NCBI RefSeq assembly: GCF_000633355.1
Contig: NZ_AYMQ01000045.1
Location: 62,001-126,000, forward strand
Direction: 5' to 3'
From: Serratia sp. H1w
GTDB lineage: Bacteria; Pseudomonadota; Gammaproteobacteria; Enterobacterales; Enterobacteriaceae
DNA: 64,000 bases
Position 1 is the stretch's first letter. Each line of letters starts with the position of its first letter. The notes under the pieces were generated by a model. The model worked only from the letters and a program-made list of their open reading frames with translations. It was not told the DNA's origin and searched no databases. The position numbers and the translations under genes are program-made. Below are positions 61,140-64,000 of the stretch, in pieces.

Positions 61140-62557
61140 ACCCATTATTTCAGCAGCCACTGAAAGTGGTTAACGCCGGGCTGGCCGGTTTTGCCGACAA
61201 CTTGCAGCAGGCTCAGGGGGACGTGGTGGCTCTGCACTGGCAGCCACCAGCATTGGGCAACGTCCAGGCCGGATTGGATCTGGCGGCATTGACCCGCCAC
61301 CCGTTGGTTGAGCAGGCCAACCAGATCGCTTTTGAACGCTACCTCAGCGCCCAGCCGGTATTGGTTGACGTGATGAGCGCCAGCGAGGCTATCCCTGCGA
61401 TGGCACAGCGTAAGTTGATCCTGCACTCTGGTCCGCCAATTGCCTGGCCAGATATGTGTGGCCCGGTGAAAGGGGCGATCGTTGGCGCGATCCTGTTCGA
61501 AGGCTGGGCCAATGACCACCAGGCCGCCGAACGCCTGGTTACCGAGGGGCAGATTGATCTCGAACCTTGCCATCATCATCAGGCGGTTGGCCCGATGGCG
61601 GGCATTATCAGCCCTTCGATGCCGGTATGGGTCATAGAGAACAAAACCAATGGCCAGCGGGCGTTCAGCAACTTCAACGAAGGACTGGGCAAAGTGCTGC
61701 GCTTTGGCGCCAACAATGAAGAAGTGTTGCAACGCCTGCAATGGATGAAGCAAGAGCTGGCTCCGGCATTAAAGGCCGCAGTGCGCCAGATGGGCGAACT
61801 TGAACTGAAGCCATTGATGGCGCAGGCGCTGCATATGGGGGATGAGGTACATAACCGCAACTCTGCCGCCACGGGCCTGCTGATTAAACGCCTGGTACCG
61901 GCTCTGCTGACCTGCAACCTGCCGCTGGAAACGCTACAGCGCGTGGTGGCGTTTATTACCGGCAACGATCACTTCTTCCTCAACCTCTCGATGGCGGCCT
62001 GTAAAGCGATGATGGATGCCGCGACCGGCGTGCCTTACAGCTCGATGGTCACCGTTATGGCCCGCAATGGCGTCAATTTTGGTATTCGTTTGTCAGGGAC
62101 CGGCGATCGCTGGTTCCAGGCTCCGGCCAACGCGGTTGAAGGGTTGTTCTTCCCTGGCTACGGTGTTGACGATGCCGCCGCCGATCTGGGGGACAGCGCC
62201 ATCACCGAAACCGCAGGGGTTGGAGGATTCGCCATGGCCTCGTCACCGGCCATCGTGAAATTTGTGGGTGGTACACCAGCGGATGCAACCAATAACAGCC
62301 GTCGTATGCAGTTCATCACCCTCGGCGCTAACCCGGCCTTCACGTTACCAGCGCTGAACTTTGCGCCGACGGCGGCTGGCATTGATGCCCGTAAGGTGGC
62401 TGACCGCCAGATCCTGCCGGTAATTAATACCGGTATCGCCCACAAACAGGCCGGGGTCGGGCAGATTGGTGCCGGGATCACTACCGCACCGATGCCTTGT
62501 TTTGTTGAGGCCATTCAGGCGTTGGCCCAGTCACTGCCAGCAGGAGATCGGGTATGA
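61136..62557 (+). CDS. DUF1116 protein, YlbE/AllG-like carbamoyltransferase subunit
   Basis: This is a 473-residue DUF1116 protein, the family of E. coli YlbE (AllG), the third subunit type of oxamate carbamoyltransferase. Conserved-looking blocks are HSGPPIAWPDMCGPVKGAI, GPMAGIISPSMPVWVIEN, GDEVHNRNSAATGLL and TGNDHFFLNLSMAACK. It is coupled to both neighbours by 4-base ATGA overlaps, which suggests a fixed subunit ratio. No membrane segment is evident. Confidence 0.8.
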   Translation: MNPLFQQPLKVVNAGLAGFADNLQQAQGDVVALHWQPPALGNVQAGLDLAALTRHPLVEQANQIAFERYLSAQPVLVDVMSASEAIPAMAQRKLILHSGPPIAWPDMCGPVKGAIVGAILFEGWANDHQAAERLVTEGQIDLEPCHHHQAVGPMAGIISPSMPVWVIENKTNGQRAFSNFNEGLGKVLRFGANNEEVLQRLQWMKQELAPALKAAVRQMGELELKPLMAQALHMGDEVHNRNSAATGLLIKRLVPALLTCNLPLETLQRVVAFITGNDHFFLNLSMAACKAMMDAATGVPYSSMVTVMARNGVNFGIRLSGTGDRWFQAPANAVEGLFFPGYGVDDAAADLGDSAITETAGVGGFAMASSPAIVKFVGGTPADATNNSRRMQFITLGANPAFTLPALNFAPTAAGIDARKVADRQILPVINTGIAHKQAGVGQIGAGITTAPMPCFVEAIQALAQSLPAGDRV

Positions 62558-63513
62558 GCAGACCTTTAGCGGTAGTCGCCGTTGGTGGCAACGCGTTGAT
62601 CCAGAGCGATCGGCACAACAGCATTCCCGATCAGTATCAGGCAGTGATTGAAACGGTGGAACACGTCGTCGAGATGATCGAAGCCGGTTGGGATCTGGTA
62701 CTGAGCCACGGCAACGGGCCGCAGGTGGGCTTTATCCTGCGTCGCTCGGAGTTGGCGGTGGAAGAAGTGGCGCCAGTGCCATTGGACTATGCCGTTGGCG
62801 ATACGCAGGGCGCGATTGGCTACATGTTCCAGAAAGCCCTGCATAACGAACTTCAGCGCCGTGGTATTCAACGGCCGGTGGTGGCGCTGGTGACGCAAAC
62901 TCTGGTCAGTGCCGACGACGTGGCATTCCGGCATCCAAGCAAACCGGTCGGTGCCTTCTTCGATCACCAAACGGCGCTGGATCGTCAGCAAAAGCTGGGC
63001 TGGACGGTAATGGAAGACGCAGGTCGTGGCTGGCGGCGCACGGTGCCTTCACCGGCACCGTTGGAGATTATCGAACGTGAGGTGATCGGCCAACTGTTGG
63101 CACAGGGCTGCATCGTGATCGCCTGTGGTGGTGGCGGCATCCCGGTCGTGCGGGATGAGCATCAGCAGTTGCAGGGCGTGGAGGCGGTGATCGACAAAGA
63201 TCTTGCATCGGCATTGCTGGCTGAGCAGTTGGGGGCGGATCTATTGATGATCCCAACTGGCGTTGAGCAGGTGGCGATTAACTTCGGCACGCCACAGCAG
63301 CAATGGCTGGATACGTTGAGTATCGAACAGGCGCAACAGCTGCTGCAACAAGGGCAATTTGGCGCTGGCAGCATGCAGCCGAAAATCGAAGCCATCCTGG
63401 GATTTGTTATGCACAGCCAACAACAGGGAAAAAACGGCCAGGGGCTGATCACCAGCCCGCAGGCGATTAAGGCTGCGCTGAATCACCAGACCGGCACCTG
63501 GATTAAGTCATAA
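62554..63513 (+). CDS. arcC: Carbamate kinase, AllK/ArcC type
   Basis: Carbamate kinase takes carbamoyl phosphate and ADP to ATP, ammonia and CO2, the energy-yielding end of fermentative arginine, agmatine and allantoin breakdown. At 319 residues it fits the family. Motifs: VAVGGNALIQ at the start, LSHGNGPQVGFILRRSEL, GDTQGAIGYM, IACGGGGIPVV, and EAVIDKDLASALLA with the catalytic lysine at about 215. The start overlaps the DUF1116 gene by 4 bases. Its place after the three carbamoyltransferase-type genes parallels E. coli ybcF (allK). Confidence 0.92.
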   Translation: MSRPLAVVAVGGNALIQSDRHNSIPDQYQAVIETVEHVVEMIEAGWDLVLSHGNGPQVGFILRRSELAVEEVAPVPLDYAVGDTQGAIGYMFQKALHNELQRRGIQRPVVALVTQTLVSADDVAFRHPSKPVGAFFDHQTALDRQQKLGWTVMEDAGRGWRRTVPSPAPLEIIEREVIGQLLAQGCIVIACGGGGIPVVRDEHQQLQGVEAVIDKDLASALLAEQLGADLLMIPTGVEQVAINFGTPQQQWLDTLSIEQAQQLLQQGQFGAGSMQPKIEAILGFVMHSQQQGKNGQGLITSPQAIKAALNHQTGTWIKS

Positions 63514-63532
63514 CCCATTAGGAGAGAAAACA

Positions 63533-63925
63533 ATGAGCCTGACAACTTTGGTGGCGGTAAACGGCACCCTGATGCGTGGTCTGGAACTGAACGGCAACAT
63601 GACCAAGGCCGGTGGCGTGTTTGTGCGTGAGGATCAAACCGATGCCCATTACCGGCTGTGGAGTATTAACGATCGTCACCCAGGCATGATCCGGGTGATG
63701 GAAGGTGGCGTTTCTGTTGCCCTGGAAATCTGGGAGCTGCCGATGGCTTCTTTTGCCACCCTGCTGCTGAGTGAGCCCGCCGGGCTGGCGATCGGTAAGG
63801 TGAGATTGAGCGATGGCAGCGAGGTGCTGGGAGTATTGGCAGAGCCTTGGCTGGTGGAAGGACAAAGGGAAATCACCGAGCACGGCAGCTGGCGGCAGTA
63901 TACCGGTGAGGCCTTCACGGGTTGA
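63533..63925 (+). CDS. Free-standing allophanate hydrolase C-terminal domain protein
   Basis: This 130-residue protein resembles the C-terminal domain of allophanate hydrolase (AtzF), usually annotated allophanate hydrolase-related protein; that domain in AtzF acts on the unstable product after amide cleavage. Visible features: VAVNGTLMRGLELNG, AGGVFVR, YRLWSIND, GMIRVMEGG, LEIWELP, and GSWRQY near the end. The amidase domain is absent, so it cannot be a complete allophanate hydrolase. TAGGAG precedes the ATG, 19 bases after the kinase gene. A role on a carboxycarbamate-like intermediate is inference. Confidence 0.75.
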   Translation: MSLTTLVAVNGTLMRGLELNGNMTKAGGVFVREDQTDAHYRLWSINDRHPGMIRVMEGGVSVALEIWELPMASFATLLLSEPAGLAIGKVRLSDGSEVLGVLAEPWLVEGQREITEHGSWRQYTGEAFTG

Positions 63926-63959
63926 GTCGAATGCCGTTTTTACTTACAAGGAGTCATGT

Positions 63960-64000
63960 ATGCGTAAGACAGACGAAAGCATCAATACGGCCTCTGGGTT
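63960..64000 (+). CDS. Start of the next operon gene, cut by window end
   Basis: AAGGAG lies 8 bases before an ATG at 63960 that opens a frame MRKTDESINTASG without stop to the window edge. The product cannot be identified from 13 residues; a transporter would be common at this place, but that is a guess. Confidence 0.5.
   Translation, partial: MRKTDESINTASG

Overview
The window looks like chromosomal DNA of an enterobacterium of the Yersiniaceae, most probably Serratia. The basis is gene content, gene order and protein sequence: a complete enterobacterial common antigen (ECA) cluster, the argX-hisR-leuT-proM tRNA operon, glmZ, hem and cyaA, and the dapF-yigA-xerC-yigB-uvrD-corA block all sit in the usual enterobacterial order. 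No rRNA, CRISPR array, insertion sequence, prophage or attachment site was recognised.

Layout. 1-9041 (+): the 3' part of bcsC (cellulose export), hmsP (EAL phosphodiesterase with a dead GGDEF domain), dctA, and yhjJ (an M16 peptidase homologue without its zinc site). 9079-16836: ppiC (-), rep (+), gppA and rhlB (-, one operon), trxA (+), rho (+). 17169-30090 (+): the twelve ECA genes wecA-wzzE-wecB-wecC-rffG-rffH-wecD-wecE-wzxE-wecF-wzyE-wecG, tightly packed and often overlapping. They make lipid-linked GlcNAc-ManNAcA-Fuc4NAc, flip it and polymerise it. 30435-32520 (+): amino-acid permease yifK, then four tRNA genes and a strong terminator. 32521-33557: a non-coding stretch with palindromic repeats, two perfect CRP-type sites, a possible 23-residue microprotein gene, and the sRNA gene glmZ. 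33629-37651 (-): hemC-hemD-hemX-hemY, divergent from cyaA (+). 40564-46616: cyaY (-), then lptM, dapF, yigA, xerC, yigB and uvrD (+), uvrD with a LexA box. 46761-57604: a WbuC-like cupin (-), corA (+) with a long leader, abrB (+), rarD and yigI (-), pldA, recQ and rhtC (+), rhtB (-), pldB and yigL (+).

57891-64000 (+) is the accessory part: an isochorismatase-fold cysteine hydrolase, a DUF2877 protein (AllH-like), an FdrA/AllF-like protein, a DUF1116/AllG-like protein, a carbamate kinase (AllK-like), a free-standing allophanate-hydrolase C-terminal-type protein, and the start of another gene. The three carbamoyltransferase-type subunits plus the kinase resemble the E. coli oxamate carbamoyltransferase system, which turns oxalurate into oxamate and carbamoyl phosphate and then makes ATP. 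Here no allantoin-pathway gene is present and two hydrolase-type partners are added, so the substrate is probably another ureido or carbamoyl compound. This is the best candidate for an undescribed pathway.

Scattered through the intergenic spaces are several palindromic repeat families, placed mainly between converging genes, and a long and a short copy of a miniature inverted-repeat element.
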